In this document: positions 44,464 to 56,267 of the stretch, piece by piece
Numbering within the stretch: the first letter of the stretch is position 1
Layout: every line of letters begins with the position of its first letter
Assembly: GCF_015910535.1 (NCBI RefSeq)
Contig: NZ_JACBJG010000002.1
Location: forward strand, 405,982 to 469,981
DNA: 64,000 nucleotides
Source of the DNA: Saccharomonospora sp. NB11
GTDB taxonomy: Bacteria > Actinomycetota > Actinomycetes > Mycobacteriales > Pseudonocardiaceae
Direction of reading: 5' to 3'
The notes under the pieces: model-generated
Seen by the model: only the letters and a program-made list of their open reading frames with translations
Told to the model about the DNA's origin: nothing
The model's database searches: none
Made by a program: the position numbers and the translations under genes

Positions 44464-45297
44464 ATGAGTGAGCAGAACCACGAGGTCGTGCGCACCCAGA
44501 CGTTCGACGCGGACGGACCGGTCGAGTTGGACGTCGAGATCACCTCCGGGACGGTGGACGTCCGCCTCGACGACACGTCCGGTGTCCTGGTCGAGGTCCG
44601 CCGCACCCAGGCGGGCGGACCGCCGTGGGCGGAAAGCGCCGCCGGAATGCTGAACTGGGTGGGCGAGATGTTCGGTGGTCAGCTCGGGGGCTTCTCCGCT
44701 CCCACCGACTCCGTGGGGGACGTCCGCATCGAGCAGGTCGGTGAACGCGTCGTCGTCCGCGGCCCGAAGGCGACCCCACCCATGGCATCAGCCCTGGCCG
44801 TCACGGTGCGGGCTCCGAGGGACTCACACGTGCGGGCACGGACGAAGACCGCCGCGGTGACGGTGCGAGGCACCTGTCGGCGGCTCGACGTCAACACGGG
44901 ATCGAGTTCCGTCACGCTCGACCACGTCGCCGACACCGCCAGCGTGCGCACGAGCAGCGGCGAGGTCGACATCGCGACGCTGGGCGGCTCTGCCACGGTG
45001 AACGCCGGTAGCGCCGGGGTTCGGCTGGGCACGGTGAGCGACGCGGTCCTCGTCCGCACCACCAGCGGTGAGATCACGATCGACGAAGCCACCGCGGGTT
45101 CCGTCGAGGCGATCTCGGGCACGGGCGACATCCGCGTGGGTGTCGCACGCGACATCACGGCGGAGATCGACCTGTCCAGCGGCGGGGGCACCGTCCACAG
45201 TGATCTGGAGGTGTCGGACGTGCCGCCCGACGAACCGACCGGCTTGACGATCCGTGCGCGCAGCGGCTCGGGACGGGTCCTGGTGACGCGCGCCTGA
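44464..45297 (+). CDS. DUF4097 beta-helix protein
   Basis: A 277-residue protein made of repeated short strands (VDVRLDDTSGVLVEV, VDIATLGGSATVNAGSAGVRLGTVSDAVLVRTTSGEITIDEATAGSVEAISGTGDIRVG), the right-handed beta-helix pattern of DUF4097. No signal peptide or membrane helix is visible, so it is probably cytoplasmic or adhesive at the membrane face. Such proteins are often encoded beside small regulators, exactly as here with the RHH gene 4 bases upstream; the function is unknown. GGGTG lies upstream of ATG 44464. Confidence 0.85.
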   Translation: MSEQNHEVVRTQTFDADGPVELDVEITSGTVDVRLDDTSGVLVEVRRTQAGGPPWAESAAGMLNWVGEMFGGQLGGFSAPTDSVGDVRIEQVGERVVVRGPKATPPMASALAVTVRAPRDSHVRARTKTAAVTVRGTCRRLDVNTGSSSVTLDHVADTASVRTSSGEVDIATLGGSATVNAGSAGVRLGTVSDAVLVRTTSGEITIDEATAGSVEAISGTGDIRVGVARDITAEIDLSSGGGTVHSDLEVSDVPPDEPTGLTIRARSGSGRVLVTRA

Positions 45298-45298
45298 A

Positions 45299-46522
45299 TC
45301 AGGCGTCGACCGCCCGGGCCAGGTCGGCGGCGAGGTCTCCACGCTCGCCGACGGCGACGCCGTCCAACCCCAGCCAATCGGCCATGACGCCGAGTTCGGC
45401 GGCGAGTTCGGCAGCCACCCTGCCGCGCTCGACGCCGGGCTCGGCAAAGGCCCCGGGCACACGAAGCACCCCGGCGGCCCGGTCTGCCTTGAGATCGACC
45501 CGCGCCACCAACGCCCCGTCGAGGAGGAACGGGAACACGTAGTAGCCGTGAACCCGCTTGGCCTCCGGCACGTAAATCTCGATGCGGTACCGGAAGTCGA
45601 ACAGCCGCTCGGTGCGACTCCGCTCCCACACCAGCGGGTCGAACGGGCAGACCAGCGCCCGACCGTGCACGCGGCGGGGCGTGCTCGCGGCCGTGTGCCG
45701 GTACGCGGGGGCCCGCCAGGTCTGCACGCGCACCGGCTCCAGTGCGCCGTCCTCCACCAGGTCCGCGACGGCCTGCCGCGTGACCGCGGGTGAGAGCCGG
45801 TAGTAGTCGCGCAGGTCCGGCTCGGTGGCGATGCCGTACGCCCGGGCGGCCCGCTCCACGAGGTCCCTCGCGGCGGTGTGCGCGTCCACCTCGCGGCGCA
45901 ACACCTCCGGCGGCAGGACACGTTCGCTGAGGTCGTACAACCGCTCGAACCCGCGCCGCGCCCCGGTGGTCAGCTCCCCGATGCCGAACAACCACTCGCA
46001 GACCTTCTTGACGTCGGAGCGTTCCCACCACGAGCCGGGTGTGCGTGCGGTCGGACCGGCCAGCTCACGTTCCACGGCACCGGCTCCGACAGGCCCCAGT
46101 TCCTTCACGACGGCGAGCACGTCGGCCACGAGCGCGGGCTCCGACTCGGCGATCCGGCCGTAGTGCCGCCACCACCCGCGAGGCTTGGCACCGGAGTGCA
46201 ACAGCGGCCAGTCCTCGATCGGCACGAGGCTCGCCTCGTGTGCCCAGGTCTCCACGAGCAGTCGCGGGCGGCGGGCACTGTGACTCCACGCCGCCTCGTC
46301 GACCAGCTCCCGGTCGTAGGCCCCCAGCCGCGCGAACAGGGGCGCGTAGTGCGCGCGGACCACCACGTTGACCGAGTCGAGCTGCAGCAGACGCACCCGG
46401 GACAGCACGCGCCGAAGATGCCTGCGGTCGGGGGCGACGGCGGGCCTGGGGTCGGCGAATCCCTGCGCGGCGAGAGCGGTGCGACGCGCGACATCGAGAC
46501 TGACGGTTCTCACTCGGCGCAT
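45299..46522 (-). CDS. YcaQ/AlkX-type winged-helix DNA glycosylase
   Basis: A 407-residue protein from ATG 46522. It shows the HTH_42/YcaQ pattern: ARRTALAAQGF near the start, RLLQLDSVNVVVRAHYAPLFARLGAY (typical QxDSxxxxxRxHxxxLxxRLG), the WxHEASLVP segment and a DFRYRIEIYVPEAKRVHGYYVFPFLL block. YcaQ unhooks DNA interstrand crosslinks with QxD as the catalytic motif; here QLD is intact (about residue 45). No partner gene is adjacent. The gene ends 1 base from the DUF4097 stop and is divergent from a GNAT gene. A longer frame to 46744 has no support. Confidence 0.85.
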   Translation of the reverse strand: MRRVRTVSLDVARRTALAAQGFADPRPAVAPDRRHLRRVLSRVRLLQLDSVNVVVRAHYAPLFARLGAYDRELVDEAAWSHSARRPRLLVETWAHEASLVPIEDWPLLHSGAKPRGWWRHYGRIAESEPALVADVLAVVKELGPVGAGAVERELAGPTARTPGSWWERSDVKKVCEWLFGIGELTTGARRGFERLYDLSERVLPPEVLRREVDAHTAARDLVERAARAYGIATEPDLRDYYRLSPAVTRQAVADLVEDGALEPVRVQTWRAPAYRHTAASTPRRVHGRALVCPFDPLVWERSRTERLFDFRYRIEIYVPEAKRVHGYYVFPFLLDGALVARVDLKADRAAGVLRVPGAFAEPGVERGRVAAELAAELGVMADWLGLDGVAVGERGDLAADLARAVDA

Positions 46523-46579
46523 GATGCCAGTGAACCCCGACACGTTCGGCTCGGTGACCGCCTCGCTACGGTGACGGGT

Positions 46580-47158
46580 ATGACGATCGCCGACGTGCGT
46601 GCCGCCACCGCCGACGATGTCGGCGAGATCAGCCGTATCCAGCTCACGACCTGGCGCACCGCCTACGGACAGACGCTCGGTTCCGCCGTCGACGTCCTCG
46701 ACCCCGCGCAGGTGTCGGCGAGCTGGGAAGAAGCCGTGGCCCATCCGGACACCGACGTCTACGTCGCCGTCGAGGGCTCGGCCACGGTGGGCTTCTGCGT
46801 GGCGGGCATCGCGCCGGAATCGGAGGTCGCCGCGGCGGACGGCACCCTACCCGACGACGCCGCGCGCACCGGATTCATCGCGTCCCTGCTCGTGGAACCG
46901 CGGTGGGGTCGTCGGGGCCACGGAGGCCGCCTGCTCGGCACGGCCGCGGCCGGGCTGCGACGGCGCGGCGCCGAGCGGGGTATCGCGTGGGTCGTGCAGT
47001 CCGACTCGGCTTCCCTGGCCTTCTACCGCGCCGTCGGCTGGAATCCCGACGGCACCGTGCGCACGCTCGACACCGGCGACCGCACGATCAAGGAGCTGCG
47101 ACTCACCGGCTCTCTCGACCTGCGCCTGGAACATCCAGAGAAGTCCGAACTGGACTGA
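46580..47158 (+). CDS. GNAT-family N-acetyltransferase
   Basis: A 192-residue GNAT protein. IRSxxAxDxxxI-like start (DVRAATADDVGEISRIQLTTWRTAYG) is followed by the acetyl-CoA loop ASLLVEPRWGRRGHGGRLLGTAAAGLRRRG (G-x-G-G) at about 103-132 and the closing SLAFYRAVGWNPDGTVRTLD. The substrate is unknown. ATG 46580 comes 7 bases after TACGGT (46567-46572) with no Shine-Dalgarno, so the mRNA is probably leaderless. It is divergent from the YcaQ gene with only 57 bases between the two starts. Confidence 0.85.
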   Translation: MTIADVRAATADDVGEISRIQLTTWRTAYGQTLGSAVDVLDPAQVSASWEEAVAHPDTDVYVAVEGSATVGFCVAGIAPESEVAAADGTLPDDAARTGFIASLLVEPRWGRRGHGGRLLGTAAAGLRRRGAERGIAWVVQSDSASLAFYRAVGWNPDGTVRTLDTGDRTIKELRLTGSLDLRLEHPEKSELD

Positions 47159-47223
47159 TCACGCGAGTCGCCCGGAGCGGCGTCCGGCGTGCGGGCACCG
47201 CTTCCGACGCGACCTCGACGTGC

Positions 47224-47961
47224 TCAGCCTTCGACGGCGCGGTAGAGCGAACCGATCTCCTGCTGCGTGAGAGCGCGGAGCTTGCCGGGCTTGGTGTTGC
47301 CCAGCCGCACCTCGCCGACGGCGGTCCGCACGAGCTTGCGCACCGGATGGCCCACCTCGGCCAACAATCGGCGAACGATGTGCTTGCGTCCTTCGTGCAG
47401 GACCACTTCGACCAGCGTCCGCCCCGGGAAGGTGTCCTTGATCCGGAAGCCGTCGACCTTCACGGGACCGTCCTCCAGCCGCACGCCCGCCCGCAGGCGC
47501 TTGCCCAGCCCCCGAGCCACGGTGCCGTCGACCTCGGCGAGGTACGTCTTGGGCACGTGGAACGACGGGTGCATGAGCTTGTGCGCCAGGTCACCGTCGC
47601 TGGTCAGCAGCAGCAATCCCTCCGTGTCCGCGTCGAGCCTGCCCACGTGGAACAGTCGCTCCCGGCGGTCGGCCACGTAGTCGCCCACGCACGGGCGGCC
47701 CTGCTCGTCGCTCATCGTCGTGTGCACGCCCCGCGGCTTGTTCAACGCCAGGTACACGAGGTCGTCACGCACCTGGACACGGACGCCGTCGACGTGGATG
47801 ACGGCGGTGTCCGGGTCCACCCTGCGCCCCAGTTCCCGGACCACGTCACCGTCCACGCTGACGCGGCCCGCCACGATGAGGTCCTCGGCGGCGCGCCGGG
47901 AGGCGATCCCGGCCTTGGCCAGCACCTTCTGAAGGCGCACGCCCTGGTCAGCTGTCGTCAA
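47224..47961 (-). CDS. RluB-type 23S rRNA pseudouridine synthase
   Basis: The 245-residue protein has an N-terminal S4 RNA-binding domain (VRLQKVLAKAGIASRRAAEDLIVAGRVSVDGDVV). The RsuA/RluB catalytic core has the key aspartate in HVGRLDADTEGLLLLTSDGDLAHKLMHPS and the later EGRKHIVRRLLAEVGHPVRKLVRTAVG. It should convert uridine to pseudouridine in 23S rRNA helix 89-90 (position inferred). It overlaps scpB by 14 bases and forms the end of the parA-RHH-scpA-scpB-rlu operon, the order found in many actinobacteria. The following cmk gene of that order is not in the window. Confidence 0.9.
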   Translation of the reverse strand: MTTADQGVRLQKVLAKAGIASRRAAEDLIVAGRVSVDGDVVRELGRRVDPDTAVIHVDGVRVQVRDDLVYLALNKPRGVHTTMSDEQGRPCVGDYVADRRERLFHVGRLDADTEGLLLLTSDGDLAHKLMHPSFHVPKTYLAEVDGTVARGLGKRLRAGVRLEDGPVKVDGFRIKDTFPGRTLVEVVLHEGRKHIVRRLLAEVGHPVRKLVRTAVGEVRLGNTKPGKLRALTQQEIGSLYRAVEG

Positions 47962-48649
47962 TCGAATCCACCTCGGGTAGCAACGGAGCGATCGGGGGCA
48001 GGTCGGCCAGCGACGACAGCCCCAGTCGTTCCAGGAACAGTTCGGTCGTCACGTACAGCGTGCCACCGGTCTCCGGGTCGGTGCCGCTCTCCTCGATGAG
48101 GCCCCTGGCGAGCAGGGTTCGCACGACGCCGTCGACGTTGACGCCGCGGACCGCGGCGATCCGGGACCGAGTGACCGGCTGCCGATAGGCTATGACGGCC
48201 AGGGTTTCGAGCGCCGCCCTGGTCAGCTTCGAGCGTTGTCCGTCCAGCAGCAGCTTCTCCACGAAGGGCGCGTAGGTGTCGCGCGTGTAGAGCCGCCACC
48301 CGTCGGCGACCCGTCGCAGGTCGATGCCGCTCGCCCGGTCGGTGAGGTCCTCGGCCATCGTGCGCAGCATCTCGGTGACCCGGTCCACCGGCTCGTCGAG
48401 CGCACCTGCCAGCGACTCCTCGTTCACCGGGGAGTCCACGACCAGCAGCAGCGCCTCCAACGCCGACTGCAATGCCGCGTCGCTGGAGAGGTCGGGCAGC
48501 TCCCGCGTGGTGCTCACGCCGGGCTTCGGAGCGCCGTCGGTGGGCTCGGAGCCCGCGTCACCGGCACTGTCACCGCCGCCGTCGACGACGTCGGTGCCGT
48601 CGTCCTCCGACTCGGCGGAATGCACGTCACGATCGTCGACTTCGCTCAC
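47948..48649 (-). CDS. scpB: Segregation and condensation protein ScpB
   Basis: A 233-residue kleisin-associated winged-helix protein that with ScpA and SMC compacts the chromosome. An acidic, disordered N-terminus of about 65 residues is typical of actinobacteria. The two winged helices contain ALEALLLVVDSPVNEESLAGALDEP and KLTRAALETLAVIAYRQPVTRSRIAAVRGVNVDGVVRTLLARGLIEESG (the latter is the ScpB hallmark). GTG 48649 overlaps the scpA stop as GTGA. A frame extending to 48730 lies inside scpA and is rejected. Confidence 0.93.
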   Translation of the reverse strand: MSEVDDRDVHSAESEDDGTDVVDGGGDSAGDAGSEPTDGAPKPGVSTTRELPDLSSDAALQSALEALLLVVDSPVNEESLAGALDEPVDRVTEMLRTMAEDLTDRASGIDLRRVADGWRLYTRDTYAPFVEKLLLDGQRSKLTRAALETLAVIAYRQPVTRSRIAAVRGVNVDGVVRTLLARGLIEESGTDPETGGTLYVTTELFLERLGLSSLADLPPIAPLLPEVDSIDDS

Positions 48650-49509
48650 CCGTACTCCTCGTCCTCGTGACTCGCGGCACGATCGCGTTCGGCCTCGTCG
48701 GCGGCCTCCTCGGCCGACCCGCCGGTCCACCGCACGCGCAGCTCGGCGAGTGCCTCGTCCTGGTCGAACTGCACCACCGCCTCGCGGTAGAGCTCCAGCA
48801 ACGCCAGGAACCGCGCCACGACCTCGATGGTGTGTTCGCAGTCGGCGACGAGCTCAGCGAAGGTGGCGGCCCCCTCGGTGGCCAACCGGACCCGCAGCAC
48901 GGCGGCGTGTTCGCGCACCGACACACGCGCCATGTGCAGGTGGTCCAGTGACACGGTAGGCGGCGGCTTCGGCCGGAACACACCGACCGCCACCTCGGCG
49001 AACTTCTCCGGTGTCACCCCGAGCATGACCTCGGGCAACAAACCGACGTAGCGTTCCTCCAGCGCCACCGACCGGGGATAGCGGCGCAGCGCCCCCGCTT
49101 CCAGTTCCGCGAACAACGCGGCCACCTGCTTGTAGGCGCGGTACTGCAACACCCGGGCGAACAGGAGGTCCCGCGCCTCCAGCAACGCCAGGTCCTCCTC
49201 GTTCTCGACGTCCGCCGACGGCAGCAGCCGCGCCGCCTTGAGGTCGAGCAGCGTGGCGGCCACGACGAGGAACTCCGTGATCTCGTCGAGGTTCCACTCC
49301 TGGCCGAGGGTGCGGGTGTAGGCGATGAAGTCGTCGGTGACCTGCGCGAGCGCCACCTCGGTGACGTCGAGCTGATGCTGGGAGATCAGTTGCAGCAGCA
49401 GGTCGAACGGACCCTCGAAGTTGTCGAGCCGGACCCGGAAGCCGCGGCGGGCGGAGTCGGTGTCGGTCTGCTCGTCGGAGGGCGCGGTCTGGGAGGCCTC
49501 CTCGGTCAT
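48646..49509 (-). CDS. scpA: Segregation and condensation protein ScpA (kleisin)
   Basis: A 287-residue kleisin. The N-terminal domain FRVRLDNFEGPFDLLLQLISQHQLDVTEVALAQVTDDFIAYTRTL is close to the family consensus, followed by a helical bridge (EFLVVAATLLDLKAARLLP). The C-terminal winged helix (FAELVADCEHTIEVVARFLALLELYREAVVQFDQDEALAELRVRW) binds the SMC head. Both terminal domains are complete. ATG 49509 overlaps the upstream small gene (ATGA). With ScpB it forms the non-SMC part of the condensin; SMC itself is not in the window. Confidence 0.94.
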   Translation of the reverse strand: MTEEASQTAPSDEQTDTDSARRGFRVRLDNFEGPFDLLLQLISQHQLDVTEVALAQVTDDFIAYTRTLGQEWNLDEITEFLVVAATLLDLKAARLLPSADVENEEDLALLEARDLLFARVLQYRAYKQVAALFAELEAGALRRYPRSVALEERYVGLLPEVMLGVTPEKFAEVAVGVFRPKPPPTVSLDHLHMARVSVREHAAVLRVRLATEGAATFAELVADCEHTIEVVARFLALLELYREAVVQFDQDEALAELRVRWTGGSAEEAADEAERDRAASHEDEEYG

Positions 49510-49877
49510 CGGTTCGTGGCGCCCTCGCCGGGTTCGGCACCGTCGTCGCCACGGAGGCGGCGCACCAGCACCGAGTCGTCTCCGTGCTCCTCGAAGTCGG
49601 CGAGCACGACGGCCACGGCTTCCCGCACCACGCGACCACGGTCCACGACGAGCCCGTGGGAGCCGCGCAACGCCAGGCGCGCGTGCTCCAGCGCGAGCAG
49701 TTCGTCGCCCGACACGTACACCGTGATCTTGGCGTCGTGCTTCTGCCTGCCCGACCCTCGGCGTGGGGCCGACGGTCTTGTCGGCATGGCGACGTGCGTG
49801 CGCTCGCCCGCGCCGTCCGAGGAGGCAGTGCGACGCAGAAGCTCGGATGCGCCCGGCACCGACGCTCGCCCGCTCAC
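49506..49877 (-). CDS. Small RHH-like protein between parA and scpA
   Basis: From GTG 49877, which overlaps the parA stop (GTGA), the product has 123 residues. The first 45 are Ser/Arg/Pro-rich and disordered. The rest reads KITVYVSGDELLALEHARLALRGSHGLVVDRGRVVREAVAVVLADFEEHG, a strand followed by two helices, like a ribbon-helix-helix or ParG-type DNA-binding domain. Its own stop overlaps scpA. The position between ParA and condensin genes suggests a DNA-binding partner of the ParA, but no homologue of known function is recognised. Confidence 0.7.
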   Translation of the reverse strand: MSGRASVPGASELLRRTASSDGAGERTHVAMPTRPSAPRRGSGRQKHDAKITVYVSGDELLALEHARLALRGSHGLVVDRGRVVREAVAVVLADFEEHGDDSVLVRRLRGDDGAEPGEGATNR

Positions 49878-50878
49878 CGAGCGATCACCTCGCGAGCGAG
49901 CGCCCGGTACGCCATCGCCCCTGCCGACCGCGGCGCCCACGTGGTGATCGGTTCACCGGCCACGGTCGTCTCCGGGAACCGCACGGTGCGGTTGATCACC
50001 GTGTCGAACACGGTGTCCCCGAATGCTTCCACCACGCGTGCGATGACCTCCTTGCAGTGCAGAGTCCGAGGGTCGAACATCGTGGCGAGGATGCCCGTGA
50101 TGTCGAGCTTGGGATTCAGCCGCTCGCGCACCTTCTCGATCGTGTCGATCAACAATGCCACACCGCGCAGGCTGAAGAACTCGCACTCCAACGGGATGAT
50201 GATGCCGTCGGCCGCGGTCAACGCGTTCACCGTCAGCAGTCCCAGCGACGGCTGGCAGTCGACCAGGATGTAGTCGTACCGGTCGAGCACCGGACGCAGC
50301 ACGCGCAGCAGCGTGTGCTCCCGACCGACCTCCGCCACCAACTGCACCTCGGCGGCGGACAGGTCGATGTTGCTGGGCAACAGGTCGACGTGCTCGACCC
50401 GCGTCTGCAGGATCACGTCGTCGACGTCGACCGCCCGTTCCATGATCACGTTGTAGACGGTCTGGTCGAGCTCGTGCGGCTGGATGCCGAGCCCCACGGA
50501 CAACGCGCCCTGGGGATCGAAGTCCACCAGCAGCACCTTGCGTCCGTACTCCGCCAACGCCGCGCCGAGGTTGATGGTCGACGTCGTCTTCCCGACCCCG
50601 CCCTTCTGGTTGCACATCGCGACGATGTGCGCGGGGCCGTGCTTGTCGAGCGGTGGTGGATCGGGGATGTGGCGCAGCGGCCGTCCGGTGGGCCCGAGCT
50701 TGGGGCCATCGTCGGGCTCGGCGCTCTTCCCCTGGCGGGTGGAGGTCCTGGCGTCCCTGCTGCCCTTCGCGATACGCACACTGGTCCGGTCGCGTTCCTC
50801 GGCGGCGGCCGAGTCGGACCGCGGCGCCTGGCTCGGGCGGTCCGACAGGTTCCGCGCCGGCTGTGGAAAAGTCGACAT
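49874..50878 (-). CDS. ParA/Soj-type ATPase beside scpAB
   Basis: A 334-residue ATPase with a disordered, charged 80-residue N-terminus. Then come the deviant Walker A KGGVGKTT (92-99), DFDPQGALSVGLGI, LVDCQPSLGLLTVNAL and the C-terminal FPETTVAGEPITTWAPRSAGAMAYRALAREV. It is the homologue of Rv1708, not of the oriC-linked ParA, since no parB follows. I use ATG 50878; ATG 50902 adds 8 residues. It is the first gene of a five-gene overlapping operon with an RHH-like protein, ScpA, ScpB and the pseudouridine synthase. A role in chromosome organisation is likely from context. Confidence 0.88.
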   Translation of the reverse strand: MSTFPQPARNLSDRPSQAPRSDSAAAEERDRTSVRIAKGSRDARTSTRQGKSAEPDDGPKLGPTGRPLRHIPDPPPLDKHGPAHIVAMCNQKGGVGKTTSTINLGAALAEYGRKVLLVDFDPQGALSVGLGIQPHELDQTVYNVIMERAVDVDDVILQTRVEHVDLLPSNIDLSAAEVQLVAEVGREHTLLRVLRPVLDRYDYILVDCQPSLGLLTVNALTAADGIIIPLECEFFSLRGVALLIDTIEKVRERLNPKLDITGILATMFDPRTLHCKEVIARVVEAFGDTVFDTVINRTVRFPETTVAGEPITTWAPRSAGAMAYRALAREVIAR

Positions 50879-50980
50879 GGGGCGAAAGCTCCTTGTTCGC
50901 ATGGACCGGCGTCAGCGTATGACGCTGCGAGAGCGCCACCAAAGCGGCTCGCCGGTCGGTGTCGCAGTACTTTCGCCCGC

Positions 50981-51919
50981 TCAGCCCAACGCCCGCGGGT
51001 GTGTGGTCGCGTAGACCTCACGGAGCGTGTTGACCGTCACGAGCGTGTAGACCTGGGTGGTGGTGACCGAGGCGTGGCCGAGCAGTTCCTGCACCACCCG
51101 CACGTCCGCGCCGCCTTCCAGGAGGTGGGTGGCGAACGAGTGGCGCAGCGTGTGCGGCGAGACGGCCGTCGTCAGACCCGCGCGCTCGGCCGCCGACTTC
51201 AACACCTGCCACGCTCCCTGCCGCGAGAGCCGACCTCCCCGCGCGTTCAGAAAGAGCGCGCCCGTCCCTCGCCCCTTCACCGCCAGAGCGGGACGGGCCC
51301 GCACCAGGTAGGCGTCGAGGGCCTCCAACGCCGGGCGCCCGACCGGGACGAGCCGCTGGCGCCCGCCCTTCCCCGACAACACCACCGTGCGCTCGTTCCG
51401 ATCGACGTCGTCGACGTCGAGACCGATGGCCTCGGAGATGCGCGCTCCGGTCGAGTACAGCAGTTCGAGCAACGCCCGGTCGCGCAACGCGCGGGCGTCC
51501 TCCCCGCTCGCCGTCCCCAGCAAGCGCAGCACGTCGTCGAGCGGCAGCGCCTTGGGCAGCCGCCGGGTCAGCGCGGGCGGACGCACGTCCCGCGCCGGGT
51601 CGTCCCCGGTCCAGCCCTCGGCATGGGCGAACCGGTGCAGTCCCCTCACAGCGGACAGCGCCCTGGCCGCGGACGACGGTGCCAGTGGAGGACGTTCACC
51701 GTCCCCGTGCCGGAGAGCGGAGTTGAACGCGACGACGTGCTCGTGCGTCACCTGGCGCAGCTCGGTCACTCCCGCGTCGGCGAGGTGGGTCACGTAGCGC
51801 CGGAGGTCGCGGGCGTACGACTCCACGGTGTTGCGGGAGGTGCCGCGCTCGACCCTCAGGTGGTCGAGGAAGGCCGCGACCCCCTGCTGCGGGGAACGCT
51901 GCTGGCCGGCCGGTGTCAC
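50981..51919 (-). CDS. xerD: Tyrosine recombinase XerD
   Basis: A 312-residue tyrosine recombinase that resolves chromosome dimers at dif together with XerC. From GTG 51919 the catalytic residues are R160, K184, H256, R259, H282 and the nucleophile Y291, all present in the usual spacing ([30 protein letters not shown]). The N-terminal SAM-like domain ([30 protein letters not shown]) is complete. Neighbours are housekeeping and match Rv1701, so this is the cellular Xer enzyme rather than a phage integrase. A frame to 51949 is possible but shows no ribosome site. Confidence 0.92.
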   Translation of the reverse strand: MTPAGQQRSPQQGVAAFLDHLRVERGTSRNTVESYARDLRRYVTHLADAGVTELRQVTHEHVVAFNSALRHGDGERPPLAPSSAARALSAVRGLHRFAHAEGWTGDDPARDVRPPALTRRLPKALPLDDVLRLLGTASGEDARALRDRALLELLYSTGARISEAIGLDVDDVDRNERTVVLSGKGGRQRLVPVGRPALEALDAYLVRARPALAVKGRGTGALFLNARGGRLSRQGAWQVLKSAAERAGLTTAVSPHTLRHSFATHLLEGGADVRVVQELLGHASVTTTQVYTLVTVNTLREVYATTHPRALG

Positions 51920-52064
51920 ACGCCGCACTCTAGGGGACCGACACCTCACGCTTGGTGATCAACACGCGGCAGCCCGAACGGGCCCCTACCACTCCGGTCA
52001 CGTTCTGCGCACCAGACCTCGACGGTCTGCTCCCTTCGGCGCGTCCGCTCGGTAGGCTGCCGTC

Positions 52065-52559
52065 ATGAACCGGGGATCGGAGGCAGACGCGCTGCGCGTC
52101 GGCACCGCGGAACGCGACCTGACGAGTCGGCTGCTCGCCGACCACTTCGCCGAAGGACGGCTGACAACTGCGGAGTACGAGAGCCGGGTCGACCGTGCCC
52201 TGGCCGCGCGCGTCCGAGGCGACATCCGCGAGCTGTTCACCGACCTGCCCGCGCCGCATCCGCCCTTCCTGTCGGACACACCCGTTCCGGCGAACGGGCT
52301 GCCCGTGCCGACCGCCGCGCCTGGCACCGACGTGCAACCGAGCGAGCAGTCCGACCGTTCCGCCGCCGTGGCGGGCATTCTGCAGATCGTGCTGCCCTTC
52401 GGAGCGGGCCGCTTCTACACCCGCGACACCCGACTGGCGGTGTTCCAACTCGCCGTCACCGTGTTGACGGTCGGGATGGGCGCGCTGTGGCCGATCATCG
52501 ACGGCATCATCCTGCTCGTCGAGGGCGGCACGGACGGACAGGGTCGCAAGCTGCACTGA
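52065..52559 (+). CDS. DUF1707 / SHOCT-like membrane protein
   Basis: A 164-residue protein. The DUF1707 domain (LRVGTAERDLTSRLLADHFAEGRLTTAEYESRVDRALAARVRGDIRELFTDLP) fills residues 10-62. It is followed by a Pro-rich linker and two hydrophobic segments (about 100-117 and 127-150) with the TM2-like pattern GAGRFYTRDTRLAVFQLAVTVLTVGMGALWPIIDGIILL. It is probably anchored with both ends inside. ATG 52065 lies 6 bases after TAGGCT (52053-52058) and has no ribosome site, so the transcript is likely leaderless. Function unknown. Confidence 0.85.
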   Translation: MNRGSEADALRVGTAERDLTSRLLADHFAEGRLTTAEYESRVDRALAARVRGDIRELFTDLPAPHPPFLSDTPVPANGLPVPTAAPGTDVQPSEQSDRSAAVAGILQIVLPFGAGRFYTRDTRLAVFQLAVTVLTVGMGALWPIIDGIILLVEGGTDGQGRKLH

Positions 52560-52581
52560 AGGCCCGCCCGTCCGGCCACCG

Positions 52582-56260
<3,679 letters not shown>

Positions 56261-56267
56261 CCGGACC

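Noticed and set aside
50981..51919. Tyrosine recombinase as a phage or island integrase
   Set aside because: All neighbours are housekeeping (parA, scpAB, Nudix, pyrG), the protein has the full XerD layout and there is no tRNA or att-like repeat nearby.
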